Assembly: GCA_910575265.1 (NCBI GenBank)
Contig: CAJTEA010000020.1
Coordinates: 1 to 43,806 of the forward strand
Source of the DNA: Oscillospiraceae bacterium
Lineage (GTDB): Bacteria > Bacillota > Clostridia > Oscillospirales > Oscillospiraceae
DNA length: 43,806 nucleotides
Direction: 5' to 3'
Below are positions 32,907-41,467 of the stretch, piece after piece. Under the pieces are notes generated by a model. That model made no database searches, had not been told where the DNA came from, and saw only the letters and a program-made list of their open reading frames with translations. Each line of letters starts with the position of its first letter. Within the stretch, counting starts at the first letter, position 1. The translations under genes were made by a program, and so were the position numbers.

Positions 32907-33449
32907 ATGGCTAAAAAGTGGCAAGAAGTAAAGGCGGAGATTGAGAAGGAACTGGACCTTATTTGGGAGGACAAGCCTGTTGAGTTTCGGATGGCTGAGG
33001 CCGGTTGGTTTCCCAGCGGCGCCGGCGTTGATGGTTCCGCGATCGGCAATATGTTTTTCCTGATTGCTGACACCTCCAACATTGGCCGCCATGTGTGCGA
33101 GCCCGCGATGTGGGCGGCTATTACGGATGACAGTGTGACCCTGGAGCAGCTCCAGTGGTGGTGGAAACGCCTGACCGGAGGCACGGCCCGGATTCTGGGT
33201 ATGTGGGTGGACGAGCCCAATTCAAATTGCCCTCACCCTTGGCTCAACTTTGGGAAAGCGTATGATTTTTATAACGCGATTCTGGACGCCTACGACTCTA
33301 TGGAGAGCAAAGAGGATTTCGCGAATCTGTATTACAGCTGGGCGAACTACCTCAACTGCTTGAACAGATGGGCTATGATCTGCTTCCCTTGGGAGCTGTG
33401 CTGGGATCAACGCCCGAAGACCAGTACAAACCCCGGTATCAAGGTTTGA
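32907..33449 (+). CDS. Helical partner protein, copy 5
   Basis: A 180-residue protein beginning MAKKWQEVKAEIEKELDLIW, 2 bp after the preceding stop codon. The ATG at 32907 is chosen over the longer upstream frame, because of the conserved KKW start seen in copies 2 and 3 and AGAAGGGAG upstream. PSGAGVDGSAIGNMFF, GMWVDEPNSNCPHPWLNFGK (compare LGGTRGEGCPAAWLNLPK in copy 4), then SKEDFANLYYSWANYLNCLNRWAM and CFPWE. It is closest to copy 4, so the operon looks like a tandem duplication of an ancestral pair (cyclophilin-like, helical, cyclophilin-like, helical). Confidence 0.8.
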   Translation: MAKKWQEVKAEIEKELDLIWEDKPVEFRMAEAGWFPSGAGVDGSAIGNMFFLIADTSNIGRHVCEPAMWAAITDDSVTLEQLQWWWKRLTGGTARILGMWVDEPNSNCPHPWLNFGKAYDFYNAILDAYDSMESKEDFANLYYSWANYLNCLNRWAMICFPWELCWDQRPKTSTNPGIKV

Positions 33450-33499
33450 CGCCAAAATTACAGTCCAATTCGCGGCGATATTATTTTTGTCCTTTCCGT

Positions 33500-33596
33500 T
33501 AAGTTAAATATTATCTGTATCTTAATAATAATAATATTTGACTTAATGACTGCTGTGAATTATAGTAAAGGTGATCAAAGAGTAATGATGCATCAC
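33500..33596 (+). promoter_or_regulatory. Promoter and twin operator of the ABC importer
   Basis: An inverted repeat TAAGTTAAATATTAT (33500-33514) and ATAATATTTGACTTA (33531-33545; 14 of 15 bases complementary) overlaps the -35 box TTGACT (33538-33543). A 17-bp spacer and TATAGT (33561-33566) complete a good promoter. Twenty bases further is a palindrome TGATGCATCA (33586-33595). The same layout occurs upstream of the gene at 40347 (minus strand): ATAATATTTGACTTA, 17 bp, TATAGT, 20 bp, GATGCATCAC. The two operons are therefore probably co-regulated by one LysR-type protein. Confidence 0.8.
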
Positions 33597-33623
33597 TTGG
33601 TCGCCAATACGGAATCAATTCCC

Positions 33624-33726
33624 CTTTTAGCAAGGAGTTTCCCGATGAGGAACATCGGCCAAAGCGCGCAGCCCCCATATCCGGGGGCTGCGCACGATAA
33701 AGGTTTTCCTTGCTAAAGGCGGGAAA
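33624..33726 (+). ncRNA. Candidate structured leader RNA (three-way junction) before the ABC importer
   Basis: In the leader, three helices fit one junction: P1 TTTAGCAAGGA (33626-33636) with TCCTTGCTAAA (33707-33717); P2 CCGATG (33642-33647) with CATCGG (33653-33658); P3 GCGCAGCCCCC (33666-33676) with GGGGGCTGCGC (33683-33693). In addition TTTCCCG (33638-33644) complements CGGGAAA (33720-33726), which would form a pseudoknot or an alternative to P2, and it is followed by TTTTT. I do not recognise it as a known riboswitch. It might instead end the upstream operon's transcript. Confidence 0.5.
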
Positions 33727-33802
33727 TTTTTCAAAAAGATTGATTTAGTTCGTTACTTCGATATCGATTTCTTACTTTAACATCGAGATGATTGGAGGCA
33801 TT

Positions 33803-35374
33803 ATGAAAAAGTTTGCTAAATTGACCGCGTTATCCTTGTCGATAGCCTTGCTCCTCACCGCCTGCGGCAAGTCCGGCGGCAACGTTGGAGGATCCGCGAG
33901 CAATCCACAGAGCGGAAACGGGAGTGTTGGTCAGAACACTGCCGGCACGCCGAAGGAGATGGTTGTATTCTCCCCCCGTCTTGACTTCCAGACGATGGAT
34001 GTTCAGAATACCCCGTCTATTGTGACCAAGAGTATCTATTATTTGGTCTATAATACACTGGTAGAGAAGGATGTAGAGACAAACACTGTGGTTCCCGCTC
34101 TGGCGGAGTCCTGGACGCAGGATTCCGGAACGGAAATTACCTTTACTCTTCGGCAAGGCGTTAAATTCCACGACGGCTCTGATTTTACCGCGGCGGATGT
34201 AAAATTCACCTATGAAAAAGCCATGGAATCCGCGGGCAGCGCCACCAAACTTGCCTCCCTGGAGCGTATTGATACAGAGGGGGATTACACAGTTAAGGTT
34301 ACTTTGAAGAGTGTCAATATGGATTTCCTGGATCTGCTTACCGACCCCAGCCTGTCCATTATGTCGAAAACCGCTTTTGAGAATCTGGGGGAAGAGAAGG
34401 GAATTCAGCAGGGCACTGGTCCCTATAAGTATACAGAGTGGAAACAGGGCTCTTATCTGGAGCTGGAGGCAAACGAGGATTATTGGGACGGCGCGCCTGT
34501 CACTCCAAAGCTCCGTGTACAGTATATTTCAGAGAATTCTTCCCGTCTGATTGCCGTTCAGACCGGCGAATTGGATTTCTGCCAGGATCCGCCCGGGTCG
34601 GAATTGCCCAATATCGCCGCGAACAAAGATCTGCGGTTGATTACTTATCCCAGCGCGACCGTTGACTTTGTCGCTTTTAATGTAAATGAAGCGCCCATGA
34701 ATAATCCGGATGTCCGTAAGGCTATTGCCTATGCCATTAACCGGCAGGACATTATTGACGGTGTGTTCCTGGGGAACGCGATTGAGCTTAACAACATTAT
34801 GCACTCCAGCAATGCCTATTACTCTGAGATTGAGGGAACCGAATATAATGTTGAAAAAGCAAAAGAGCTTCTGGCAAAAGCCGGCTATGCTGACGGTCTT
34901 ACCTTAACGTTAGCTACCAATACCACCAGCGATTCACAGGCCGCGTGTACTGTCATTCAGGCACTGCTGGATGAAATCGGCATTACTGTGAAGATCGATG
35001 TTATGGAGAACGCCACCCTTACCGCGACAATGTCGGCCGGTGTAGGTTACCATATGTGCTACAGCCGCTGGAGCGGTTACGCCTTTGGCCCCGATACCGG
35101 TATTCGAGAGATGCTTTATACTGGCGGCAGCAACAACTATGCCCATTATTCTGATCCCAAGATGGATCAGATGATTGATGAGGCGCTGACCATTGAGGAC
35201 AACGCCGAGCGTATGGCGGCCTATAAAGCCATTGAGGAGTATTCCGATGAGGTCATGGCCGTTTATCCTATCCTGGTTGAAAACTATACCTTTGTGGCCA
35301 GAAAATCGGTTCAGAATATTCTGGAGCCGAACGGACCCATTATGAACCTGAGAGAGGTCGCGGCATACGACTGA
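33803..35374 (+). CDS. ABC importer substrate-binding lipoprotein (peptide/opine/nickel class)
   Basis: A 523-residue family 5 solute-binding protein. The signal peptide ends at a lipobox LLLTAC with Cys21, then a Ser/Gly/Asn-rich linker (22-50). The mature domain shows LVYNTLVEKD, LAESWTQDSG, FTLRQGVKFHDGSDFTAADV (about 116-135), NPDVRKAIAYAINRQDII (about 300-317), all typical of DppA/OppA/NikA relatives. The ligand pocket of this class accommodates dipeptides, nickel chelates or opines. The ATG at 33803 follows TTGGAGGCA; the 5-residue upstream extension is rejected. It is the first gene of the importer operon. A 188-bp gap with no recognisable gene separates it from the permease, possibly reflecting higher SBP expression. 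Confidence 0.93.
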   Translation: MKKFAKLTALSLSIALLLTACGKSGGNVGGSASNPQSGNGSVGQNTAGTPKEMVVFSPRLDFQTMDVQNTPSIVTKSIYYLVYNTLVEKDVETNTVVPALAESWTQDSGTEITFTLRQGVKFHDGSDFTAADVKFTYEKAMESAGSATKLASLERIDTEGDYTVKVTLKSVNMDFLDLLTDPSLSIMSKTAFENLGEEKGIQQGTGPYKYTEWKQGSYLELEANEDYWDGAPVTPKLRVQYISENSSRLIAVQTGELDFCQDPPGSELPNIAANKDLRLITYPSATVDFVAFNVNEAPMNNPDVRKAIAYAINRQDIIDGVFLGNAIELNNIMHSSNAYYSEIEGTEYNVEKAKELLAKAGYADGLTLTLATNTTSDSQAACTVIQALLDEIGITVKIDVMENATLTATMSAGVGYHMCYSRWSGYAFGPDTGIREMLYTGGSNNYAHYSDPKMDQMIDEALTIEDNAERMAAYKAIEEYSDEVMAVYPILVENYTFVARKSVQNILEPNGPIMNLREVAAYD

Positions 35375-35562
35375 TAATACCGCAAAGCACTGCTCTTTGT
35401 GTTGATCCGCGGCAGTAGAATTCCATTAGCCTATAGCGATTGGCTCTGTGCTGGTAGCTGGACTCGTGTAAAAGCTATTTTATCAGGAGGAGTATCGCTG
35501 TGGGCTCTTTTTATACCTATTGGCGCGGTAAACGCGGTACACGCTAGAACAGGAGGAAATCC

Positions 35563-36492
35563 ATGCATCGTTATGTGTTTAAACGAATCCTATTGCTGAT
35601 TCCGATTATGCTGGCAGTATCTTTTGTTGTATATTTTATTGTTGATCTTGCCCCTGGCGACGATATTGACGCCATTTATGGCAACGAGCTGACCGCGGAA
35701 CAGAAGGATGAGCTTCGGGAAGAGCTGGGGTATAATGATCCCCTTGTGATTCGTTATGCCCGCTATATGGGAAAGCTTTTAACCGGGGACATGGGTACTT
35801 CATCCTTTTATCATGAGCCGGTCATGAAGCTGTATTTCAGCAAATTTCCCGCGACGCTCAATTTAGCGTTCTGGGGAATTATAGTTGCTCTTTTAATTGC
35901 CATTCCTCTGGGAATTATAGCGGCGGTACATCAAAATACCCTGATTGATTCCGCAAGTATGATTCTCGGACTGTTGGGAATGTCCATGCCGAATTTCTGG
36001 TTTGGACTGATGCTTATCATTCTGTTTTCCCTTACGTTGGGATGGCTCCCGTCTTTTGGAAACGAAAGCTGGACCAGTGTTATCCTTCCCGCTGTCACAG
36101 TGGGCGTTGGACAGGCCGCCCTGCTGATTCGGACAACCCGCTCCTCAATGCTGGAAGTAATCCGGCAGGACTACCTGCGGACGGTGCGGGCGAAGGGAGT
36201 AAACGAGAGGACGGTTATCTATCACCACGCGCTGAGAAACGCGTTGATTCCGATTATTACGGCAGCCGGAACTCAGCTGGGAATTGCCTTGGGCGGGTCC
36301 GTTGTGGTGGAAAGTGTGTTCGCCTGGCCGGGTGTCGGAAAGCTGACCATTGACGCGTTTAATACACGGGATACTACGCTAGTGGTGGGGTGCCTGATTC
36401 TGACTACCGCATTTTCCAGTATACTGATGATGCTGATTGATATTATTTATGCGTTTGTTGACCCGCGGATCAAAGCGAGATATATGAATTGA
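35563..36492 (+). CDS. ABC importer permease, DppB-type
   Basis: A 309-residue permease with six membrane segments. The BPD (EAA-loop) region reads LRTVRAKGVNERTVIYHHALRNALIPIIT (positions about 205-234; only split motifs quoted here: RAKG and HALRNALIP). The N-terminal pattern RILLLIPIMLAVSFVVYFIV and L-APGD is typical of DppB/OppB/NikB. The start ATG follows CAGGAGGAAATCC. It pairs with the next permease (9-bp gap) as a heterodimeric channel. Confidence 0.93.
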   Translation: MHRYVFKRILLLIPIMLAVSFVVYFIVDLAPGDDIDAIYGNELTAEQKDELREELGYNDPLVIRYARYMGKLLTGDMGTSSFYHEPVMKLYFSKFPATLNLAFWGIIVALLIAIPLGIIAAVHQNTLIDSASMILGLLGMSMPNFWFGLMLIILFSLTLGWLPSFGNESWTSVILPAVTVGVGQAALLIRTTRSSMLEVIRQDYLRTVRAKGVNERTVIYHHALRNALIPIITAAGTQLGIALGGSVVVESVFAWPGVGKLTIDAFNTRDTTLVVGCLILTTAFSSILMMLIDIIYAFVDPRIKARYMN

Positions 36493-36501
36493 GGTGAGGA
36501 A

Positions 36502-37380
36502 ATGAAAAAGCGGAGTAAAAAACAGAGTGGTGGAAAAGGCTTCTGGGGCGAGGTAGCCAAAGAATTTAAAAAGAATAAGGGGGCGATCATAGGCCTTATC
36601 ATCTTTGGAATCATTATTTTTGCCGCGATTGCCGCCATGTTTATTCTGGACTACAAAACGCAGATCACAAAGCTGAATCTGAGTGAGGCGCTGCGGCCGG
36701 TTTCTTCAAAGCATATCTTTGGAACCGATCAGTTCGGCCGGGACATCTTTCTGAGAATCCTGTACGGCGCGCATTATTCTCTGCTGATTGGTGTCTGCGC
36801 TGTAGTTATTTCCACATTGATCGGGTCTATTCTTGGTATTTTAGCCGGTTATTTCGGCGGAATTACGGAGACTCTCATTATGCGGCTGATGGATATTATA
36901 AGTCCGATCCCCAGCGTTTTGCTTGCCATCTGTATCGCCTCAGCCTTTGGTCAGAGTTTGTATTCCCTTATGCTGGCGGTGGGTGTAATCAGTGTTCCGT
37001 CCTTTGCCCGCGTGGCCCGGGCCGGCGTTATGACGGTGCGGGACCAGGAATATATCGAAGCGGCCAAATCTCAGGGCGCTTCTGAGTTCCAGATCATTGT
37101 GGAGCATGTTATCCCCAACTCTCTTCCTCCGATTCTGGTGCAGGCTACCATGCGTGTCGCCTCGGCCATTATTTCAGCTTCTTCCCTCAGCTTTTTGGGC
37201 CTGGGCGTGCCCGCGCCCCAGCCGGAATGGGGCGGCATGCTGTCCGAGGGCAGAAATTTTCTTGGAACAAACACAAACATGACGCTGTTCCCCGGTATTG
37301 CTATCATGATTACGGTATTATGCATCAATCTGATTGGCGACGGCGTCAGAGACGCGATGGATCCCAGGCTGAAGAGATGA
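36502..37380 (+). CDS. ABC importer permease, DppC-type
   Basis: A 292-residue permease of the DppC/OppC/NikC type. Residues 1-25 are basic and cytosolic (KKRSKKQSGGKGFWGEVAKE). An EFKKNKGAIIGLIIF first helix and a periplasmic loop with HIFGTDQFGRDIFLRILYGA (GTDxxGRD motif, about 70-90) follow. The EAA loop reads EAAKSQGASEFQIIVEHVIPN (about 185-205). Five or six membrane segments are predicted. It starts behind TGAGGTGAGG 9 bp after the dppB-like stop, and it ends 12 bp before the next gene. Together with the DppB-like gene it gives a complete import channel. Confidence 0.93.
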   Translation: MKKRSKKQSGGKGFWGEVAKEFKKNKGAIIGLIIFGIIIFAAIAAMFILDYKTQITKLNLSEALRPVSSKHIFGTDQFGRDIFLRILYGAHYSLLIGVCAVVISTLIGSILGILAGYFGGITETLIMRLMDIISPIPSVLLAICIASAFGQSLYSLMLAVGVISVPSFARVARAGVMTVRDQEYIEAAKSQGASEFQIIVEHVIPNSLPPILVQATMRVASAIISASSLSFLGLGVPAPQPEWGGMLSEGRNFLGTNTNMTLFPGIAIMITVLCINLIGDGVRDAMDPRLKR

Positions 37381-37392
37381 ATGGAGGTAACT

Positions 37393-38394
37393 ATGGCAGA
37401 AGAACTGGTATTGGATATTAAGGACCTTGTAGTGCGTTATGATACCGACGCCGGCTCTGTAAAAGCGGTGAATGGCATTAATTTAAAGCTGCGGCGGAAG
37501 CGTTCCATCGGTCTGGTGGGGGAAACCGGAGCGGGCAAAACAACTACCGCGCTGGCGATTCTCAATCTGGTCCCGGAACCGGCAGGCGTGATTAAAAACG
37601 GTTCTATTTTGGTGGATGGGAAAAATATCCTTGCGATGTCGGAGAGTGAGCTTCAGAAGACGCGGGGCAAGGGAGTTTCCATGATATTCCAAGACCCCAT
37701 GACAGCGTTAAATCCCGTGTTTACAGTCGGAGAGCAGATCGCGGAAAGCATCCGGATTCATGAGGGCGTCAGCGAGAAAGAGGCTATGCGAAGGGCGGTT
37801 GAGATGCTGGAAATTGTCGGTATCGCGGCAAATAGAGTGAATGATTATCCCCACCAGCTCTCCGGCGGTATGAAGCAGCGGGTTGTGATCGCGATTGCCC
37901 TGGCCTGCCGCGCGAAGCTTCTGATTGCGGATGAGCCGACAACCGCGCTGGACGTTACCATTCAGGCCCAGGTGCTGGAGCTCATCCGCTCTTATCGGGA
38001 GAAGTATGACACCGCGATGCTACTGATTACCCATGACCTGGGAATTGTGGCGGAATCTTGTGACGAGGTCGCGGTTATGTATGCGGGAAACATTGTGGAG
38101 TATGGCACGCTTGAGGATGTGTTTAACCAGACAAAGCATCCTTATACAGAGGGACTGTTCAATTCGCTTCCCAATATTATTGAGCGCCGCTCTAAGCTGA
38201 CGCCGATTCCGGGAATGGTTCCTGATCCCACTGAGCTGCCTGAGGGCTGCGTGTTTGCGGAGCGCTGCGCTTATGCCACCGATGAATGCGGAAAAACCGT
38301 ACAGGCCGATCAGTGGCTTTCTGATACGCATATGGTCCGCTGTTCCCGGTATTGTGAGCCCGACTTTAACATAATCAGGAGGATAAAAACGTGA
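37393..38394 (+). CDS. ABC importer ATPase, DppD-type
   Basis: A 333-residue ATPase. The Walker A is GETGAGKTT (about residues 41-49), the signature is LSGGMKQR (about 155-162) and Walker B is [12 protein letters not shown] (about 175-186). The C-terminal oligopeptide/dipeptide ABC extension with the Cys-containing [16 protein letters not shown] segment (about 285-305) is present, as usual for this class; some members hold an iron-sulfur cluster there. The ATG at 37393 follows GGAGGTAAC; the 4-residue upstream start is rejected. The stop overlaps the next start (GTGA). Confidence 0.94.
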   Translation: MAEELVLDIKDLVVRYDTDAGSVKAVNGINLKLRRKRSIGLVGETGAGKTTTALAILNLVPEPAGVIKNGSILVDGKNILAMSESELQKTRGKGVSMIFQDPMTALNPVFTVGEQIAESIRIHEGVSEKEAMRRAVEMLEIVGIAANRVNDYPHQLSGGMKQRVVIAIALACRAKLLIADEPTTALDVTIQAQVLELIRSYREKYDTAMLLITHDLGIVAESCDEVAVMYAGNIVEYGTLEDVFNQTKHPYTEGLFNSLPNIIERRSKLTPIPGMVPDPTELPEGCVFAERCAYATDECGKTVQADQWLSDTHMVRCSRYCEPDFNIIRRIKT

Positions 38395-39350
38395 GCGAGA
38401 CAATTCTTCAGGTAAAGAACCTGAATAAGTTTTTTCAAACCAAAAAAGGCTTATTACATGCTGTGGATGGTGTCTCGTTTGATTTGGAGATCGGAAACAC
38501 CTTGGGGGTTGTAGGCGAGTCTGGCTGCGGTAAGTCCACCCTGGGCCGGACCATTATCCGGCTTATTGAGCCCACTGGGGGAGAAGTCTATTTTGAGGGA
38601 AAGGACATTACGAAGCTGAAGGGAAAGGCGCTGATCAGTTTCCGTAAAAATATCCAGATGGTATTTCAGGACCCCTTTTCCTCTTTGGATTCCCGTAAGA
38701 CGGTGGCACAGATCATAGCGGAGCCGATTCGTATCCATAAGCTGGCCAAGGACAAAGCGGACCTGGAACGACAGAGCCTGGAGCTGATGGACACAGTTGG
38801 ACTCGCGAAGCGCTGGTACAACACATATCCCCATCAGCTGGACGGAGGACGGAGACAGCGGATTGGAATTGCCCGCGCGCTGGCTCTTCGCCCCAAAATT
38901 CTGATATGCGATGAGCCGGTATCCGCCCTCGACGTATCCATTCAGGCCCAAATTTTGAACCTGCTGAAGGATCTGCAGGCGGAACGGAATCTTACCTGCA
39001 TTTTTATTACCCATGATCTGTCTGTAGTCTACAATTTTTCCGATGATATCGCCGTTATGTATCTGGGTAAGCTGGTAGAGAAGGCGCCCGCGGAGGAGCT
39101 ATTCCGAAATCCTCTACATCCTTATACCCGGGCCTTGCTCTCCGCGATTCCTGTTCCGGATTTGTCCAGAAAGAAGAACCGGATTATTCTCCAGGGGGAG
39201 GTCACCTCCCCCATCAATCTGCCGGACGAATGTCGGTTTAAGAAGCGCTGCTATGAGTGTGAGGAAACGTGCGGCGTGGCGGAACCTGTACTGAGGGAGG
39301 TTTCGCCGGGGCATTTTGTGGCATGTTTCCATTGCGGAAGCGGCGCGTGA
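38391..39350 (+). CDS. ABC importer ATPase, DppF-type, with LDGGR signature
   Basis: A 319-residue ATPase beginning at a GTG behind AGGAGG, overlapping the previous gene by 4 bp. Walker A is GESGCGKST, Walker [13 protein letters not shown]. The signature reads LDGGRRQR rather than LSGGQxQR (Ser to Asp), which I have the impression occurs in a subset of DppF-like proteins. The C-terminal region has [10 protein letters not shown], similar to the cysteine cluster of the partner. It completes an importer of five genes (SBP, two permeases, two ATPases). The operon ends at the terminator 39396-39447. Confidence 0.94.
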   Translation: MSETILQVKNLNKFFQTKKGLLHAVDGVSFDLEIGNTLGVVGESGCGKSTLGRTIIRLIEPTGGEVYFEGKDITKLKGKALISFRKNIQMVFQDPFSSLDSRKTVAQIIAEPIRIHKLAKDKADLERQSLELMDTVGLAKRWYNTYPHQLDGGRRQRIGIARALALRPKILICDEPVSALDVSIQAQILNLLKDLQAERNLTCIFITHDLSVVYNFSDDIAVMYLGKLVEKAPAEELFRNPLHPYTRALLSAIPVPDLSRKKNRIILQGEVTSPINLPDECRFKKRCYECEETCGVAEPVLREVSPGHFVACFHCGSGA

Positions 39351-39395
39351 ATCAGGCGCGTTCATAAAAAGGGTGCTCCAGTCAAAGCGTAGAAT

Positions 39396-39447
39396 ATAAA
39401 ACAAATACGGAGACTTGCCTGACAGCAAATCTCCGTATTTGTTTTAT
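39396..39447. terminator. Bidirectional terminator between the importer and pair 2
   Basis: A perfect 18-bp stem ATAAAACAAATACGGAGA (39396-39413) and TCTCCGTATTTGTTTTAT (39430-39447), ending 2 bp before the stop codon of the convergent gene. Confidence 0.9.
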
Positions 39448-39448
39448 T

Positions 39449-39919
39449 TCAGTGCTGTTTCCAGCTGAAACCGATCTCCCAGGGGAAATAGTGGTAGGAC
39501 CACGCGGCCAGCTTGTTGGTATAGAGGAGGAAGCTACGATAAACGCGGATAAAATCCTCCTTGTTCTCAAATTCATCGAAACACTCCCGGAAACGGCGGC
39601 AGAAGCCCTGCATTTCCCGCATTCCGGAATAACCCAGGTATTCGGTATAGGGGGGATGGAATACCATATACGCTTTTTTCAACTGCTCCAGGTCATAGGA
39701 ATCGTCATAAGCCAACTTTAAAATGGGGTACATAGTGTACATTGAGAAGTCCCGAATCATGCCGTTGGAAAAGTCCAGAGAGGTCCAGAACTGACCGTAA
39801 GAGCCGGCCTCGTTTCCCACGTCGCCCAGACGGATGTCCCGCAGTTCTTTGGGCTCCTCGGTCTCCATCGCGGCGGTGGCGGCCTTAATGTCAGCCTCAA
39901 GCTGCTGCCATTTCTTCAT
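39449..39919 (-). CDS. Helical partner protein, copy 2
   Basis: A 156-residue all-helical protein. It begins MKKWQQLEADIKAAT and has KELRDIR, VGNEAGSYGQFW (about 35-46), FSNGMIRDFSMYTMYPILK, HPPYTEYLGYSGM (about 85-97), FCRRFRECFDEFENKEDFI and W-SYHYFPWEIGF (about 145-155). Similarity to copy 3 is high (about 60% by eye). The ATG at 39917-39919 overlaps the upstream TGA stop, so it is translationally coupled to the cyclophilin-like gene. A GTG one codon earlier is possible. It is convergent with the importer operon and shares its terminator. Confidence 0.88.
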   Translation of the reverse strand: MKKWQQLEADIKAATAAMETEEPKELRDIRLGDVGNEAGSYGQFWTSLDFSNGMIRDFSMYTMYPILKLAYDDSYDLEQLKKAYMVFHPPYTEYLGYSGMREMQGFCRRFRECFDEFENKEDFIRVYRSFLLYTNKLAAWSYHYFPWEIGFSWKQH

Positions 39920-40347
39920 CACTTTTCACGCCCCTTTGTAAATTTTACCACGATAGGCTTCTTGTCTCCGCTGTAATTGTCCCATACAGTTTTTCCCACA
40001 TAGTCCAGCTTGGGCACCTCTTCGGGAGCGATAAATCCTACGATAGGAGTCATCAGATCCTCGGTCACTTTGCCATAACGGACAATCAGCTTGTTGCCAG
40101 TTTTTTGAGAGTAAGACACCACTCCTGGAGGAGTGTCCTTGATTTCCATCTGGAACGGAATGTCGGCCAGACTGATCATAGGCGCCCAGCAGTACATCGA
40201 CTTTCCGGTGACCATGGCGTGTTCCTGAATGGATGTCATAGGAAGGTTTTCCCAAATTTCGTTGATCAGATCTGCGTTTCGCGCATCCTCCAGAACGGCC
40301 TCGACCTTGACCCCAAGATCGGGCCATTCAATGAACATGGTTTTCAT
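39919..40347 (-). CDS. Cyclophilin-like (DUF3830-like) small protein, copy 2
   Basis: A 142-residue protein beginning MKTMFIEWPDLGVKVEAVLE. Characteristic blocks are NEIWENLP (about 28-35), IQEHAMVTGKSMYCW (about 39-53), DTPPGVVSYSQKTGNK (about 70-85), IVRYGKVTEDLMTPIVGFI and YVGKTVWDNY (about 117-126). It is about 70% identical to copy 3 by eye. DUF3830-like fold assignment is from pattern recollection. The start follows AAGGAGGCC. It has its own promoter, and its operator is shared with the ABC importer. The divergent neighbour is LysR 2. Confidence 0.82.
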   Translation of the reverse strand: MKTMFIEWPDLGVKVEAVLEDARNADLINEIWENLPMTSIQEHAMVTGKSMYCWAPMISLADIPFQMEIKDTPPGVVSYSQKTGNKLIVRYGKVTEDLMTPIVGFIAPEEVPKLDYVGKTVWDNYSGDKKPIVVKFTKGREK

Positions 40348-40398
40348 CTAACGGCCTCCTTATTTTTTAAATGAGACGGCGCCGCGCGGAATAAAAAG

Positions 40399-40464
40399 GT
40401 GATGCATCAATATCCTTTCTTAACTTATACTATAATTTATATTGACTTTTAAGTCAAATATTAT
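40399..40464 (-). promoter_or_regulatory. Promoter and twin operator of pair 2, matching the importer promoter
   Basis: On the minus strand: ATAATATTTGACTTA (40464-40450) with its TTGACT as the -35 box (40457-40452), 17-bp spacer, TATAGT (40434-40429), 20 bases, then GATGCATCAC (40408-40399). Every element and distance equals that of the importer promoter at 33531-33596. A local TGACTT-TT-AAGTCA inverted repeat (40443-40456) overlaps it. LysR 2, divergent, is the obvious candidate regulator. Confidence 0.8.
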
Positions 40465-40522
40465 TATAATTAAAATATTAATAATGTAAAGATTAAAATA
40501 AGGGAACAGGAGGAACTATCAG

Positions 40523-41467
40523 ATGACAGACCGTCAACTGGAATGTATTACCGCAATCGCGGACCATAAAAGCCTGACTGGCGCCGCGCGGCAACTGTAT
40601 ATCAGCCAGTCTTCCCTGTCTCAGATGTTGGCTAGAACGGAAAAAGAATTGGGGATTCCCCTTTTCCAGCGTACCAATACCGCGATGATTCCAACTTATG
40701 CCGGAGATCAATATTTGAAAGCCGCGGGCGAAATTGCTGAAATCAAGGAGAATCTGGTCCGCAGCTTGAAAGATATGGATCATTCAGAGCGGGGGCGTAT
40801 TACAATTGGAATTGCGCCTAAGCGTAGTTCCCTGTTTATGCCGGTAGTGCTGGCCACCTATATGAAGCGGTTTCCTGAGGTGGAGATCATTTTTGTGGAG
40901 GAGGACCAGCGGCTGCTGGAGGATCTTTTGCTGCGGGGGAAGGTGGATGTGATTTTTATTACCCACCCTGATCTGAGAAAAGAGCTGGAATACCGGTTTT
41001 TATATCAGGAATATGTCCTCTTGGTGCTGCCCCGGTCCCACCCGATGAACACGGTATTGAGGGGCATGGAAAAAATTGATCTGCGCTGTATGAAGGATGT
41101 CCCGTTTATCTTAGTACGGCGCGGCCATGATATCCGTCGAATCTGCGACCGAATTTTTACAGACTCCTATTTTGTCCCTAATATGTGTTTGGAGTCCCAC
41201 AGCATGGATGTATGTTTTCATATGGCGGCTTATGGAGTGGGGGCTACCATGCTTCCAGATACGTTTATAAAAGGGCACCCGTTTCGGGACCGGGTGGCAT
41301 GTTATTATACCGGAGCGCCCTACAGCCGGCAGGTCGCGATTGCCTATAGAAAGAAGATGTATTTGTCTTTTGTCATGAAGGAGTTTCTTTCCATTGCCGC
41401 CGAACAGATTACCTCAACTTATTGTGGCGGTGAGAATGCTTTTGAGGAACAAGGAGGGATTTGCTAA
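40523..41467 (+). CDS. LysR-family transcriptional regulator 2
   Basis: A 314-residue LysR regulator. The helix-turn-helix is at residues about 3-60 (DRQLECITAIADHKSLTGAA, then QLYISQSSLSQML). The effector domain contains the shared LESHSMDVCFHMAAYGVGAT block (about 222-241). It is more distant from LysR 1 and LysR 3 than those are from each other. The last eleven residues (ENAFEEQGGIC) are encoded by the left arm of a 29-bp perfect inverted repeat, so the C-terminal extension may be a by-product of that palindrome. The start follows AGGAGGAAC. It diverges from pair 2 with a shared operator region. Confidence 0.94.
   Translation: MTDRQLECITAIADHKSLTGAARQLYISQSSLSQMLARTEKELGIPLFQRTNTAMIPTYAGDQYLKAAGEIAEIKENLVRSLKDMDHSERGRITIGIAPKRSSLFMPVVLATYMKRFPEVEIIFVEEDQRLLEDLLLRGKVDVIFITHPDLRKELEYRFLYQEYVLLVLPRSHPMNTVLRGMEKIDLRCMKDVPFILVRRGHDIRRICDRIFTDSYFVPNMCLESHSMDVCFHMAAYGVGATMLPDTFIKGHPFRDRVACYYTGAPYSRQVAIAYRKKMYLSFVMKEFLSIAAEQITSTYCGGENAFEEQGGIC

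Noticed and set aside
33500..33545. CRISPR or phage attachment site as explanation for the AT-rich inverted repeats
   Set aside because: Only two occurrences, each in promoter context with matching -35 and -10; no repeat-spacer periodicity and no integrase nearby.
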